Of a DNA stretch of 64,000 nucleotides, positions 23,693 through 32,747 are shown piece after piece (the stretch's first letter is position 1; the number at the start of each line of letters is the position of its first letter). This stretch comes from Thiovibrio sp964588325 (GTDB lineage Bacteria; Desulfobacterota; Desulfobulbia; Desulfobulbales; Desulfurivibrionaceae): the NCBI GenBank assembly GCA_964588325.1, contig CAZPOR010000005.1:148093-212092 (forward strand). The letters are read 5' to 3'. Both the position numbers and the translations under genes were made by a program. The notes beneath the pieces are model-generated. The model had not been told where the DNA came from. It made no database searches and saw only the letters and a list, made by a program, of their open reading frames with translations.

Positions 23693-25021
23693 TCACCATC
23701 TCTGGCCTGGTTCGGGCTTCATCCCGATGGCGTAGGCAAGATCGGTCTTGGTGCGCTGCCGGTACTGCAGGGCGTCCAGGCGGGTGATTTCGGCGCGGGT
23801 CCGACGCAATTCGGCATCCAGCAGGTCCCGCAGGGAACCGACTCCGAGCTCCAGCGCCCGTTCGGCAAATTTCCAGGCTTCGGTGGCCTGCCGCAGGGTA
23901 TCGGCCGAGGCGGCAAGCCGGGCCTCGCTGTCCTGCCACTGAGAAAAGGCGGTACGAACCTCGGCGTCGATCGCCTTGGCCGTCTCCATCTGCAACTGAC
24001 GCATTCTTTCCACGGTCAGCCCCTGGCGGCGCCAGGCAAAGATGTTCTTCCCTCCCTGGAACGGCTGGAAGGAAACCCGGAGAGCCACGCTGTAATAGTC
24101 GCGCTGATCATCGGGATACCGCACATTTTCATAATCGCGCGTATAGTCGGTCCAACTGCCTTCCAGATCGACCCGGGGCAAACTCCGGGCCGCAACCTGA
24201 ATCTTCTCCTGTTCTGCCACCCCGATGTTGATTGCCGCCATCTCGAGGTCTGGCCGTTCCCGGCGGGCAATTTCCAGGCACTCGTCCAGGGCGGGGACGC
24301 TCAGCGTTCCAACCTCCTCAAGGGAGCCGTCCAAGACCAATTCATCCGGGGTGGGCAGGGCCAGCCAATGGCCCATGCGGGCCTTGGCCGCGGCGAGGCT
24401 GGAACGGGCTGCATCCCGTTGCTGGATGGCGGAGGACAGCTCGACCTCCACCTCCAGCAGGCGCAGGCGGGTGGCGAGCTGTCTTTCGTACCAGGCATTG
24501 GCGAGCTCCTTCTGCCGCTCAAGGCGCGTTATCGCTGCCTCCCAGAGTTCTACAAGGGCCTGGGCCTGGAGCACACCATAGAAATCCCGGCGGATTTCCC
24601 GGATCACCTGGGCCTGGATGGAACGGAGCTGCAGCTCCTGATGCTGTAGCCCCAGATTGGACCGCTTCACCCCGGCAATCCCGGAAAAACCTGAAAACAG
24701 CGGCTGGCTGATAGTCAGGGTGGAGCTGGTGCTCCGCTGATCAAGGTAATCGGTATCCCGCTCCACAGCGGAGTTGTTGGTCAGCCTGTTTTTGCCGTAG
24801 CTCACGCCCAGGGTGGGCAGAAAATCGCCCCAGGCGGACCGCACATCCTCACGGGCCTCGCCAACTCCCAGAGCATAGGCCTTCAAGTGGGGATTTTCCG
24901 CCAGGGCACGGGTCATGCAGGCTTGCAGGTCCAAGGGCTCCGCGGCCACCGGGGTGGCGGCAAGGGCGCAGAGCAAGAGGGCTTGGGCTATCCGTCGTCG
25001 TATCATTATCATTCCACCCAT
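23693..25021 (-). CDS. TolC-family outer membrane protein
   Basis: This 442-residue protein has a signal peptide (ALLLCALAATPVAA) and two repeated outer membrane efflux (OEP) regions: MTRALAENPHLKAYALGVGE / GDFLPTLGVSYGKNRL and a second set ECLEIARRERPDLEMAAINI / SLPRVDLEGSWTDY. It forms the exit duct of a tripartite system. It follows the HlyD-type adaptor by 135 bp and belongs to the type I secretion trio. ATGs at 25021, 25012 and 25006 are all possible starts. Confidence 0.92.
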   Translation of the reverse strand: MGGMIMIRRRIAQALLLCALAATPVAAEPLDLQACMTRALAENPHLKAYALGVGEAREDVRSAWGDFLPTLGVSYGKNRLTNNSAVERDTDYLDQRSTSSTLTISQPLFSGFSGIAGVKRSNLGLQHQELQLRSIQAQVIREIRRDFYGVLQAQALVELWEAAITRLERQKELANAWYERQLATRLRLLEVEVELSSAIQQRDAARSSLAAAKARMGHWLALPTPDELVLDGSLEEVGTLSVPALDECLEIARRERPDLEMAAINIGVAEQEKIQVAARSLPRVDLEGSWTDYTRDYENVRYPDDQRDYYSVALRVSFQPFQGGKNIFAWRRQGLTVERMRQLQMETAKAIDAEVRTAFSQWQDSEARLAASADTLRQATEAWKFAERALELGVGSLRDLLDAELRRTRAEITRLDALQYRQRTKTDLAYAIGMKPEPGQRW

Positions 25022-25156
25022 CTCAGGTTCGTTGCATTCGAGGATGACGCGCAGACTTCGAAAAGCCCTGCGGCAACAGGTATTCTTTGGACCTCTCCGG
25101 CCAGCTTGCGTGCCTGTGCAGCAGGCCCGTGACCGTGCGCCATTGTCGCGAGGTCA

Positions 25157-26596
25157 TCAGGTTTCCCGCAGAGCTCTGTCCATCCGCTCCTTGATCGGCT
25201 CGATCAGATAGTCGAGCACGGTGCGCGGCTCTGTGTAGATGAACACCGTAGCCGGCATGCCGGAGGTCAGGTAGAGCTTGTTTTTCTCAAGCTCTCCTCT
25301 ATCCACCGCCACATGGACCAGATAAAAGGCCATGTCGCCCCCCGGAGTTCTTTGCATCAAGCGGTCGGCGGAGACATAGACCACCTTGCCTGGAATCTTG
25401 GGGGTGGTGCGCTGATTGAAGGCCATCAGATTCACATCCGCATCCTGGCCATCATGGACCTTGGTGATATCCTGCACCTGGATCCGGCATTCAACAATGA
25501 GCCGTGAATCTTCGGGAACAATATCGAGCAGGGGTTGACCGGGGGTGACCACGCCGCCCACGGAATGGACATTCATGGCCACCACCTCGCCGCCAATGGG
25601 CGCGGTCACGGTGAGCCGCTGACTGGCGTCCAGCAGTGGCTGCAATTGCTGCTGCCGGTCGGACTGGCGCTGCTGGGCCTCGGAAAGCCTGGCAACCGAC
25701 TCTTGCCGGTACTGGGCCTCAAGAGCGCTGATCCGTAGCAGGTATTCGGCTATTTTCTGCCGCACCTCGGCGCGGGAACCCTGAAATTGGGCGAGCTGCC
25801 CGCGATTTTCCGCCAACACCCTTTTCAGGGAAAGGATAGCGGTCTTGTCGATAAACCGTTCCGCCAGCAGCGGCTCCTTGGCCGCGAGCTCTTCCTCCAG
25901 CGCGGCGACGATCTCCTGTTGGGCAGATAAACGCTGGCCAAGGCTCTTTGCCTGCTCTTCCAGTTGCTGAATCTGCTTGCGCAGAAGGCCCACCTGATTA
26001 TCGAGTCCGGTACGGCGGGAAGAAAACACCTTGCTCTCACTTTCCAGCAACTCGGCAAATTTGCCGGAGGTCACGCCAGGGAGCGGATCCGGCCAGCGTG
26101 GCACTTTAGCCATCTCTTTTTCCGCTTCCAGGCGGGCAATCTCCAGACCGCTTGCGGCAAGCTGCAGGCGGAGCTGGTCCACCCCGGCAAGCACCCGCGA
26201 GCTTTCCATCTCGATGAGCGGCTGCCCGGCCCTGACCTTGCTGCCGTTGGCCACCAGAATGGCGCGGACGATCCCTCCTTCAAGATGCTGCACGGTCTTG
26301 CGCTCGGTATCGACCTTCACCTCCCCGCTGGCGATGACCGCCCCGGAAATTTCGGCCACAGCGATCCAGATCCCCCCCACCCCAAAGAACAGAGCAACAA
26401 TGAGCAAGCCGATCTGGACGATTTTCCGGGTATCGGTGTATGTGACCTTAAGCTCCGGCAGAGAAGCATTTTCGTCTTGCAGGCGGGCGTAGTCCTCCTC
26501 GCTGAAATCCTGGGGCATTATCCGTTCCCAGAAAAGGGCAAGCCTGTTTTTCATAGTCTTCAGCGCGGGCTGGATTGTGTCGGGAAGCAATTTCAT
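25157..26596 (-). CDS. HlyD-family type I secretion adaptor
   Basis: This 479-residue membrane fusion protein has one N-terminal membrane helix (IGLLIVALFFGVGGIWIAVA, near residues 62-81). A lipoyl-like half-motif (GSKVRAGQPLIEMESSRVLA), a long coiled-coil hairpin (about 140-320) and a second barrel part (SVGGVVTPGQPLLDIVPEDS, LVHVAVDRGELE) follow. It links the ABC exporter to the TolC-like duct. It begins 38 bp after the ABC gene, so the two are probably cotranscribed. Confidence 0.93.
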   Translation of the reverse strand: MKLLPDTIQPALKTMKNRLALFWERIMPQDFSEEDYARLQDENASLPELKVTYTDTRKIVQIGLLIVALFFGVGGIWIAVAEISGAVIASGEVKVDTERKTVQHLEGGIVRAILVANGSKVRAGQPLIEMESSRVLAGVDQLRLQLAASGLEIARLEAEKEMAKVPRWPDPLPGVTSGKFAELLESESKVFSSRRTGLDNQVGLLRKQIQQLEEQAKSLGQRLSAQQEIVAALEEELAAKEPLLAERFIDKTAILSLKRVLAENRGQLAQFQGSRAEVRQKIAEYLLRISALEAQYRQESVARLSEAQQRQSDRQQQLQPLLDASQRLTVTAPIGGEVVAMNVHSVGGVVTPGQPLLDIVPEDSRLIVECRIQVQDITKVHDGQDADVNLMAFNQRTTPKIPGKVVYVSADRLMQRTPGGDMAFYLVHVAVDRGELEKNKLYLTSGMPATVFIYTEPRTVLDYLIEPIKERMDRALRET

Positions 26597-26634
26597 GATA
26601 GGAGATCCTCGGGTTGGACAAGAGAAAAATGGAC

Positions 26635-28392
26635 TCAGCCGTTCTGGGGTGCCGGGGGAAGAGCCGCCCCGCCGTTTGACTGAGTTTGGGCCCCGCCCTG
26701 TTGTTGGGCCGCAGCCTGCTGGGCTGCGGCCTGCTGGGCTTCCATCAGTTTCTGGAACACGGCATCCCGCGGACCAAACATCTGCAAACGGCCTTCCCTG
26801 ATAAGCAGGATTTTGTCCACATTGGCCAACAGGCTGGGCTTATGGGTAACCACCACCAGGGTGCAGCCCCGCTCCTTGAGTTTAGCCCAGGAGGCAATGA
26901 GCGCCCGCTCCCCCTCGTCGTCCAGGCTGGCGTTGGGTTCGTCCAGGATAATCAGGCTGGGCTCCCCGTACAGAGCGCGGGCCAGACCGATGCGCTGCCG
27001 CTGGCCGCCGGAAAGCAGCACCCCGCCTTCGCCGATGCGGGTATCGTATCCCTGAGGAAAATGGAGGATCAGGTCGTGGAGATCTGCCATCCGCGCTGCG
27101 GCAATGACCTTCTCGGAATCCACCTCGCCCAAGCGGGCTATGTTCTCGGCCACGGAGCCAGGGAATAACTCCACATCCTGATCGAGATAGCCGATGTGCG
27201 GCCCAAGTTTTTCGTGATCCCAGGTGAAGACATCAGCACTGTCCAACCGGACCTTGCCCGAGGATGCCGGCCAGATCCCAAGGAGCAAGCGGCAGAGAGT
27301 GGACTTGCCAGCGCCGGAAGGACCTATCAACCCCAGGGACTCCCCGGGATACAGCTTGAAATCAATATTCTGCAGCAGAAACTTTCCCCCGACGGCAAGG
27401 CTGACGTTTTCCGCAGACAAGAGCCCTTGAGGTGCAGGCAGATCCATGGCCTCGCCCTTGTTTTGATTCTGCGCCGCCTTTTCCGTAAACAAAACGTCCA
27501 GCCGTTTCCAGGCTCCGTGGGCCTCGAGCATGCTCTTCCAGGAGGCGAGGCCCATCTGCACCGGCCCCAGAGCCTTGCCCATAATGATAGAGGCGGCGAT
27601 CATGGCTCCAGGAGTGGCGGTGTGCTGCAGCACCAGCCAGGCGCCCACTCCGTAAATCAACACCTGCATGGACTGCTTGAGCCAGGAAGACAGAACCTGC
27701 AGCAGTCCGGCCTTCCGGCTGGCCTGGGTTTGCAGCTTGGTCACCGTGTCGTTGAAACTCTGCCAGCGGGTACTCACCCCGCCGACCATGCCCATGCTCT
27801 GGACGGTACGGGCATTGCGGCGAGCCGCCTCCACGAAACGGTTGGAGAAGTTGGCCACCGTGTTGGCCGCCTCCATGGGTTTATGGGTGACCCGCTCGTT
27901 GAGCAGGGCAAAGATAATGATCAATACAGCGCCGCCGGTGGCCACCAAGCCGAGGAGGGGATGAAGAAGAAAGATGGCCCCAAGGAAGAGAGGGGTCCAG
28001 GGAATATCGAACAGAACAAAGATGGCGGATCCGGAGAAGAAATTGCGCAGGGAGTTAACATCTCGCAGACTGGCCTGGTTCGGAGCGGAGCCGGTCAGTG
28101 CTGCCTGGGCGAGGATGCTGGTCAGGACATCGCGGCTCAGACTCTGATCGATGGCCACGGCGCAGCGCACCAGAAGCCGGGAACGGATGAACTCCAGAGA
28201 AGCCAATACTCCAAGAGAAAAAAGCGCGGCAATGGTGAGGGCCAAGAGGGTGGGCACACTGTAGCTAGAGAGCACCCGATCGTAGATCTGCAACATGTAG
28301 ACGGAAAATGTCAGCTGCAGGGCGTTGATGAACATACTGAAGAAAAAGCCGTAGGACAGATAGATCTGCCATTTTTTCAAAAAATCTCGCAC
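26635..28392 (-). CDS. Type I secretion ABC transporter, PrtD/ApxIB-like
   Basis: This 585-residue protein fuses six membrane helices (starting YGFFFSMFINALQLTFSVYM) to a nucleotide-binding domain (Walker A GPSGAGKST, signature LLSGGQRQRIGL, Walker B LIILDEPNAS). No C39 peptidase-like domain precedes the helices, so it belongs with PrtD-type exporters of proteins with C-terminal signals. The C-terminus ends in a low-complexity Ala/Gln tail (AQQAAAQQAAAQQQGG). No RTX or other obvious substrate gene is adjacent. Confidence 0.92.
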   Translation of the reverse strand: MRDFLKKWQIYLSYGFFFSMFINALQLTFSVYMLQIYDRVLSSYSVPTLLALTIAALFSLGVLASLEFIRSRLLVRCAVAIDQSLSRDVLTSILAQAALTGSAPNQASLRDVNSLRNFFSGSAIFVLFDIPWTPLFLGAIFLLHPLLGLVATGGAVLIIIFALLNERVTHKPMEAANTVANFSNRFVEAARRNARTVQSMGMVGGVSTRWQSFNDTVTKLQTQASRKAGLLQVLSSWLKQSMQVLIYGVGAWLVLQHTATPGAMIAASIIMGKALGPVQMGLASWKSMLEAHGAWKRLDVLFTEKAAQNQNKGEAMDLPAPQGLLSAENVSLAVGGKFLLQNIDFKLYPGESLGLIGPSGAGKSTLCRLLLGIWPASSGKVRLDSADVFTWDHEKLGPHIGYLDQDVELFPGSVAENIARLGEVDSEKVIAAARMADLHDLILHFPQGYDTRIGEGGVLLSGGQRQRIGLARALYGEPSLIILDEPNASLDDEGERALIASWAKLKERGCTLVVVTHKPSLLANVDKILLIREGRLQMFGPRDAVFQKLMEAQQAAAQQAAAQQQGGAQTQSNGGAALPPAPQNG

Positions 28393-28630
28393 GGGGGAAC
28401 TCCTTTACACAGTCTTGCTGCCCGAGTCCTGGACAGAGATTCCCATAGGAAAAGAGGGGGGGGAGGCGGCATCTCCGGCGGACCAAAAAATTTATCTTTG
28501 TTTTACCTTCTTGCGGGCATACAATAACCACATTCTTTTCTCCCGCCATAAAAAAATAATCATTTTTTTTCATAACCGCCGAACACCGGCTGTGGACCAT
28601 TATTTCGCTGCACAACACAGAGGAGAAGCC
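28393..28630. other. Divergent intergenic region
   Basis: 238 bp between the type I secretion ABC gene (minus) and the alcohol dehydrogenase (plus). It must hold both promoters. The part nearest the dehydrogenase is AT-rich (ccataaaaaaataatcattt at about 28547-28566); no clear operator is visible. Confidence 0.5.
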
Positions 28631-29776
28631 ATGTTTGATTTCACCTTTCACAACCCCACCAAGATCATCTTCGGCGCAGATAAGGAAACCCTGATCGGCG
28701 CGGAGCTGAAAGCCGCTGGAATCACCAGGGTGCTCCTGGTGTATGGCCGCAACTCCGTGGTTAAAAGCGGCCTGCTGGACCGGGTTCTGGCCAGCCTCAA
28801 GGCGGAGAATGTCGCCTGCACCCAGTTTGGCGGGGTGGTTTCCAACCCGGTGCTTTCCCACACCAGGGACGGCGTGACCCTGGCCAAGCGGGAACAGGTC
28901 GAGGCGATCCTGGCGGTGGGCGGCGGTTCGGTGCTGGACGAGGCCAAGGCCATCGCGGTGGGCGCGTTGACAAATGAAGATGTCTGGCAGTTCTTTGTCG
29001 GCAAGGAGGTGGAGCGCGCCCTGCCCGTCTTCACCATCCTGACCATCGCGGCCACCGGCAGCGAGATGAACGGCAACTCGGTGGTCACCAATACGGAAAC
29101 CAAGCAGAAATACAATATCGCCTCGCCCCATGTCTACCCGAAGGTCTCCATCCTCAATCCGGAGCTGACCCATTCCGTGCCCCTGAATTACACGGCCTAC
29201 AGCGCGGTGGACGCCATCGCCCATGTCATCGAGGGGTATTTTACCAAACAGCCCTCCACCCGCCTCCAGGACCGGCTGGTGGAGGGGATCATCAAAACGG
29301 TGATCGAGACCACCGACCTGATCATGGCCGAACCGACCCACGCCAAGGCCCGCGGGTCCTTCATGTGGACCGCCACCCTGGCCCTCAACGGCCTGACCCC
29401 GGCCGGGATCGGCGAATACAATTTCCCCAACCACATGATCGAGCACGCCCTGAGCGCTCTCTACAACATCCCGCACGGGGCCGGGCTGTCCATCGTGATG
29501 CCCGCCTGGATGAAATGGTATCTGGACAAAAACCCCAGCCAGTTCGCGCGGTTCGCCAAGGAGATCTTCGGGCTCGATTCCGGCGCGGCAGGGATCGCGG
29601 CGCTTGAGCAGTGGTTTGTGACGATCAAGTCGCCGGTGCGGTTGGCTGAGGTGGGGATTCCGGCGGCAGATATCGAGGCGATCGCGGAGAACGCCAATGG
29701 CCTTGCCCGGCAATGGGGGATTGGCGACCTCTACCCCACGGAGGCCATTGCCGAGATTTTGAAATTGGCGGTGTAG
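28631..29776 (+). CDS. Iron-containing alcohol dehydrogenase (BdhA/YqhD-like)
   Basis: This 381-residue protein shows the family core: MFDFTFHNPTKIIFGAD, the NAD(P) loop ILAVGGGSVLDEAKAIAVG, TILTIAATGSEMNGNSV, and metal-ligand segments DAIAHVIEGYF and NFPNHMIEHALSALYNIPHG. It oxidises alcohols or reduces aldehydes using a divalent iron or related ion; the cytoplasmic enzyme probably handles ethanol or short-chain aldehydes. ATG 28631 has AGGAG 6 nt upstream. The frame is open further 5' without conserved residues. It appears monocistronic. Confidence 0.92.
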   Translation: MFDFTFHNPTKIIFGADKETLIGAELKAAGITRVLLVYGRNSVVKSGLLDRVLASLKAENVACTQFGGVVSNPVLSHTRDGVTLAKREQVEAILAVGGGSVLDEAKAIAVGALTNEDVWQFFVGKEVERALPVFTILTIAATGSEMNGNSVVTNTETKQKYNIASPHVYPKVSILNPELTHSVPLNYTAYSAVDAIAHVIEGYFTKQPSTRLQDRLVEGIIKTVIETTDLIMAEPTHAKARGSFMWTATLALNGLTPAGIGEYNFPNHMIEHALSALYNIPHGAGLSIVMPAWMKWYLDKNPSQFARFAKEIFGLDSGAAGIAALEQWFVTIKSPVRLAEVGIPAADIEAIAENANGLARQWGIGDLYPTEAIAEILKLAV

Positions 29777-29830
29777 GCAGGAGTTAAAAATGAAAAGTTA
29801 CGAATGAAAAATGAATCGAATATGTTTTCC

Positions 29831-29909
29831 GTCATACCGGCGAAAGCCGGTATCCAGTAATTTCTGGAGGTTCTAAAAAAACTGGACACCGGTTTTCACC
29901 GGTGTGACG
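29831..29909. repeat. Inverted pair of CCGGCGAAAGCCGG-type palindromes
   Basis: gtcataccggcgaaagccgg...tccagt (29831-29858) and its inverted partner actggacaccggttttcacc...gtgac (29881-29908) form a large foldback. Related units are at 1836-1900 and 52637-52699. Flanking strings of the gaaaagtta / taacttttcac type also recur near 31760. The foldback separates two convergent genes and may act as a terminator. Confidence 0.7.
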
Positions 29910-29963
29910 GCCTTTGCAAGGTTCCCTTAACTTTTCACTCTCCATTTTTAACTTTGCATTGCC

Positions 29964-31625
29964 CTACAGCACGGCATGCCTCTGGCGGTGATACCCGGCA
30001 ACACACTCCTGCTCCGGGAGAAAGCAGATGCAGCCAGAGGACTTGCCTTCCTTCAAGCCCACCACCGTGAGCAACGGCGCGGAAAACCGGGCAAATATCC
30101 CCCGCTTGAAAAATTCGTTCCTGGTCAGCCGGGTATAGTGCGGTGGCAGCTCTTCCGGCAGACTCCGCCAGAGGTGATCCCGGATCTCCTTGGACGGCTC
30201 TGCATCCAGCAATGGCGGTGGTAGCCGCTGTCCGCTCACCAGCCAGTCAAACCGCACCAGCTCAGAGAACAGCTCCCGATCCGGCCGGGTCCGGGCCAGC
30301 TCCACCAGCATCCGGGTCATGAGCTCCTGGGTTTTCGCGTAGGCGAAAAAATCCGCTGCCTGGCAGATGGTGAGCAGTTGGGCAAAAAAGCCGAAGGGCT
30401 CTTCGCCTGTTTTCCTGATGTAATTCAAGGTGTGCCGAAAAAACCGGTTGTTGTAAAAAGCCTCCAGGCATTCACCCAGCCAGTACAGGCGAGAAAGAGC
30501 CGCATGGTCCAGCCAGCGGGTGGCCAGCACCGAATAGGACGGGGTGGCCGAGCTGACAAGGCCGAACTCGCCCGCTGCCCTGCTGATCGCGGTGCCGGGC
30601 AAAACCTTGAGCAGACCCATCTGCAGATGATGGGGCGCCATCCCAAAGGCCTGGTTCAGCGAGGTGCGGAAGGTTGCCTCGGTTTCAAAAGGAAGCCCAA
30701 GGATCAGGTCCAGGTGCAGATGGATGTTGCCCAAGGCCACCAGACTCCGGATGTTTTCCCCGGCCTTGGCCGAGTCCATTTTCCGGTTCACTGCGGCCAG
30801 GGTGTCCTGGTTAGTGGATTGCAACCCGATCTCAAACTGGAAGCGGCCAGCGGGAACGTCGGCCAGGAAGGCAAGCATCTCTTCAGTAAACAGGTCCGGG
30901 GCGATCTCGAAATGAAAGAGGGTCTCCCCCGGCTGGGCCAGAAGAAAGCGCCAGATGGCCAGCGAGCGCTCGGGCAGGGCGTTGAAGGTCCGGTCCACAA
31001 AGCGGATGATCTTGGGGGCATGGGCCAGGATCATGGCCAGCTCCCGCTCCACCTCAATCAGGTCCCGATACCGCACCCCCTGCCCCACCGAGGAGAGGCA
31101 ATAACTGCAGGAAAACGGGCAACCACGGGATGATTCGTAGTAGATGTTGCGGTTGGCAAGATGGGGCGCGAAATCGGATTCCAAATACGGCATGGCAAAT
31201 GGGGGGGCAGGGGCGGCACGGTACTCGGCCTGTAGGCTTCCTGCGGCCAGATCGCGGAAAAAATCATCCCCCAGCCCCTCCACCTCGCCCCGAACCACGG
31301 TACAGCCTGCGGGCAGGCTTGCCAGCTCCATAAAAGTCGCTTCCGGCCCGCCCAGGATGATCGGAACCTCGGGCAAAGCCCGTCGCAGGTCAGCCACCAG
31401 CCGCATGGTGTAGTCACTGTTCCAGATGTACACGGAAAAACAGAGGACATCCGGTTGGTCGCCGGTGATGCGAAGCAGGGTCTGGTAATAGGGATCGTTG
31501 ATGGTGAACTGGTGCAGCGTCAGGCGGCTTTCCGGCAGACTCTGCTCAAAAACGTTGCGCACATGGAACAGCGCCGGACAGGAATGGGAGTAGCGGGCAT
31601 TGAGGGTGATCAGACTGATTTGCAT
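29964..31625 (-). CDS. B12-binding radical SAM protein (DUF4080-type)
   Basis: This 553-residue protein has an N-terminal cobalamin-binding-like Rossmann region (VLCFSVYIWNSDYTMRLVAD, VPIILGGPEATFMELASL). A radical SAM core follows, with the cluster motif CPFSCSYC (CxxxCxxC) after YESSRG, FHFEIAPDLFTEEMLAFL, FQFEIGLQSTNQDTL and HLDLILGLPFETEATF. The last part matches the DUF4080 region. Such proteins carry out radical chemistry on unknown substrates, some dependent on B12. The TGA stop is convergent with the dehydrogenase; no partner gene is evident. Confidence 0.88.
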   Translation of the reverse strand: MQISLITLNARYSHSCPALFHVRNVFEQSLPESRLTLHQFTINDPYYQTLLRITGDQPDVLCFSVYIWNSDYTMRLVADLRRALPEVPIILGGPEATFMELASLPAGCTVVRGEVEGLGDDFFRDLAAGSLQAEYRAAPAPPFAMPYLESDFAPHLANRNIYYESSRGCPFSCSYCLSSVGQGVRYRDLIEVERELAMILAHAPKIIRFVDRTFNALPERSLAIWRFLLAQPGETLFHFEIAPDLFTEEMLAFLADVPAGRFQFEIGLQSTNQDTLAAVNRKMDSAKAGENIRSLVALGNIHLHLDLILGLPFETEATFRTSLNQAFGMAPHHLQMGLLKVLPGTAISRAAGEFGLVSSATPSYSVLATRWLDHAALSRLYWLGECLEAFYNNRFFRHTLNYIRKTGEEPFGFFAQLLTICQAADFFAYAKTQELMTRMLVELARTRPDRELFSELVRFDWLVSGQRLPPPLLDAEPSKEIRDHLWRSLPEELPPHYTRLTRNEFFKRGIFARFSAPLLTVVGLKEGKSSGCICFLPEQECVAGYHRQRHAVL

Positions 31626-31660
31626 TGTTTAACCTGCGGGAAACGGGTACATATCTGTTT

Positions 31661-31761
31661 GTAACGCAGAGGCGCAAAGACGCGGAAAAGCCTCGACTCC
31701 GAAGGTACACCATTTGATTTTTAAAACAATTTTATTTGCGCCGTTGCGCCTCTGCGTTAAC
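31661..31761. repeat. Inverted pair of CGCAGAGGCGCAAAGACGC-type units
   Basis: gtaacgcagaggcgcaaaga (31661-31680) and gccgttgcgcctctgcgtta (31740-31759) are inverted relative to each other, with about 55 bp between. Strings of taactttt/cactctta type follow. The pair lies upstream of lgt between divergent genes. Confidence 0.65.
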
Positions 31762-31796
31762 TTTTCACTCTTAACTCTTACCTTGCGCCGCCCATC

Positions 31797-32594
31797 ATGC
31801 TCCCTTACCCCGAGATCGACCCTGTCCTCCTCCACCTCGGCCCCCTCCAGGTCCGCTGGTACGGCCTCATGTATGTCCTAGGCTTCATCGCCTCCTATCT
31901 GCTGGTCCAATATCAGATCAAGCGCTACAATCTCACCGTGCTGGCCAGACATTTTGAAAACCTCAATCTGGTGCTGATCATCAGCCTGGTGCTGGGCGCC
32001 CGCTTGGGCTATGTCCTGTTCTACAATCCGGGCTACTATCTGGCAAATCCCCAGGATATCCTGGCCACCTGGCAGGGCGGCATGTCCTTCCACGGGGCGC
32101 TGGCCGGCATGCTGGCGGGCGGCCTCGTCTTCTGCCGGATCACCGGTCTGCCCTTCTGGCAGAGCGCGGATGTCTACATCATCACCACCCCCATCGGCCT
32201 GGGGCTGGGCCGAATCGGCAACTTCATCAACGGCGAGCTCTATGGGCGGATAAGCGATGTTCCCTGGTCCATGGTTTTCCCCACGGGCGGGGTGATGCCG
32301 CGCCACCCCTCACAGCTCTACGAAGCGTTCCTGGAAGGGGTGGTACTTTTTTCCCTGCTCTGGCTGTTGAAAAACCGGTACTGGCAACGGAGCTGGCCCT
32401 CCGGCTCGCTCCTGGCCCTGTTTCTCCTGTTCTACGGCATCTTTCGCACCATTGTCGAGCTGTTCCGCGAGCCCGACGCCCAGCTCGGCTTTGTGTTCGG
32501 GGTGCTCACCATGGGCCAGTTGTTGAGCAGCCTGATGATCGGGACCGGGTTGCTCATTCTGCTTGTACGGCGAAAAAGCGGCGGAATGGCCTGA
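31797..32594 (+). CDS. lgt: Prolipoprotein diacylglyceryl transferase
   Basis: Lgt transfers diacylglyceryl from phosphatidylglycerol to the lipobox cysteine of prolipoproteins in the inner membrane. The 265-residue protein has multiple membrane segments, the HG motif (GGMSFHGALAGMLAGG), the Lgt signature GLGRIGNFINGELYGR (residues 139-154), and conserved HPSQLYEA and LFREPDAQLGF. The ATG at 31797 lacks a strong ribosome-binding site. The length is typical. No overlapping partner gene. Confidence 0.95.
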   Translation: MLPYPEIDPVLLHLGPLQVRWYGLMYVLGFIASYLLVQYQIKRYNLTVLARHFENLNLVLIISLVLGARLGYVLFYNPGYYLANPQDILATWQGGMSFHGALAGMLAGGLVFCRITGLPFWQSADVYIITTPIGLGLGRIGNFINGELYGRISDVPWSMVFPTGGVMPRHPSQLYEAFLEGVVLFSLLWLLKNRYWQRSWPSGSLLALFLLFYGIFRTIVELFREPDAQLGFVFGVLTMGQLLSSLMIGTGLLILLVRRKSGGMA

Positions 32595-32598
32595 TCTC

Positions 32599-32710
32599 TT
32601 GACGCAGAATCCACGGATGTTTACAGTGCTCGGGAAACAAAAAACAACGGCTGGAAAGTTCCCTCCCCCGTGGCGGGGGCGGGGGCATTCAATTTGGCAC
32701 AGTTGTGCCA
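32599..32710 (+). promoter_or_regulatory. Possible promoter and palindrome upstream of the M16 protease gene
   Basis: TTGACG (32599-32604) and TACAGT (32622-32627) are 17 nt apart, a plausible sigma70-like promoter. Further down, TGGCACAGTTGTGCCA (32695-32710) is a perfect 7-bp palindrome around gt, about 37 nt before the ATG. It could be an operator in the leader. Confidence 0.4.
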
Positions 32711-32747
32711 GAAACCCGCCGCTTGTCACAACCCAAGGCCAAAGACC

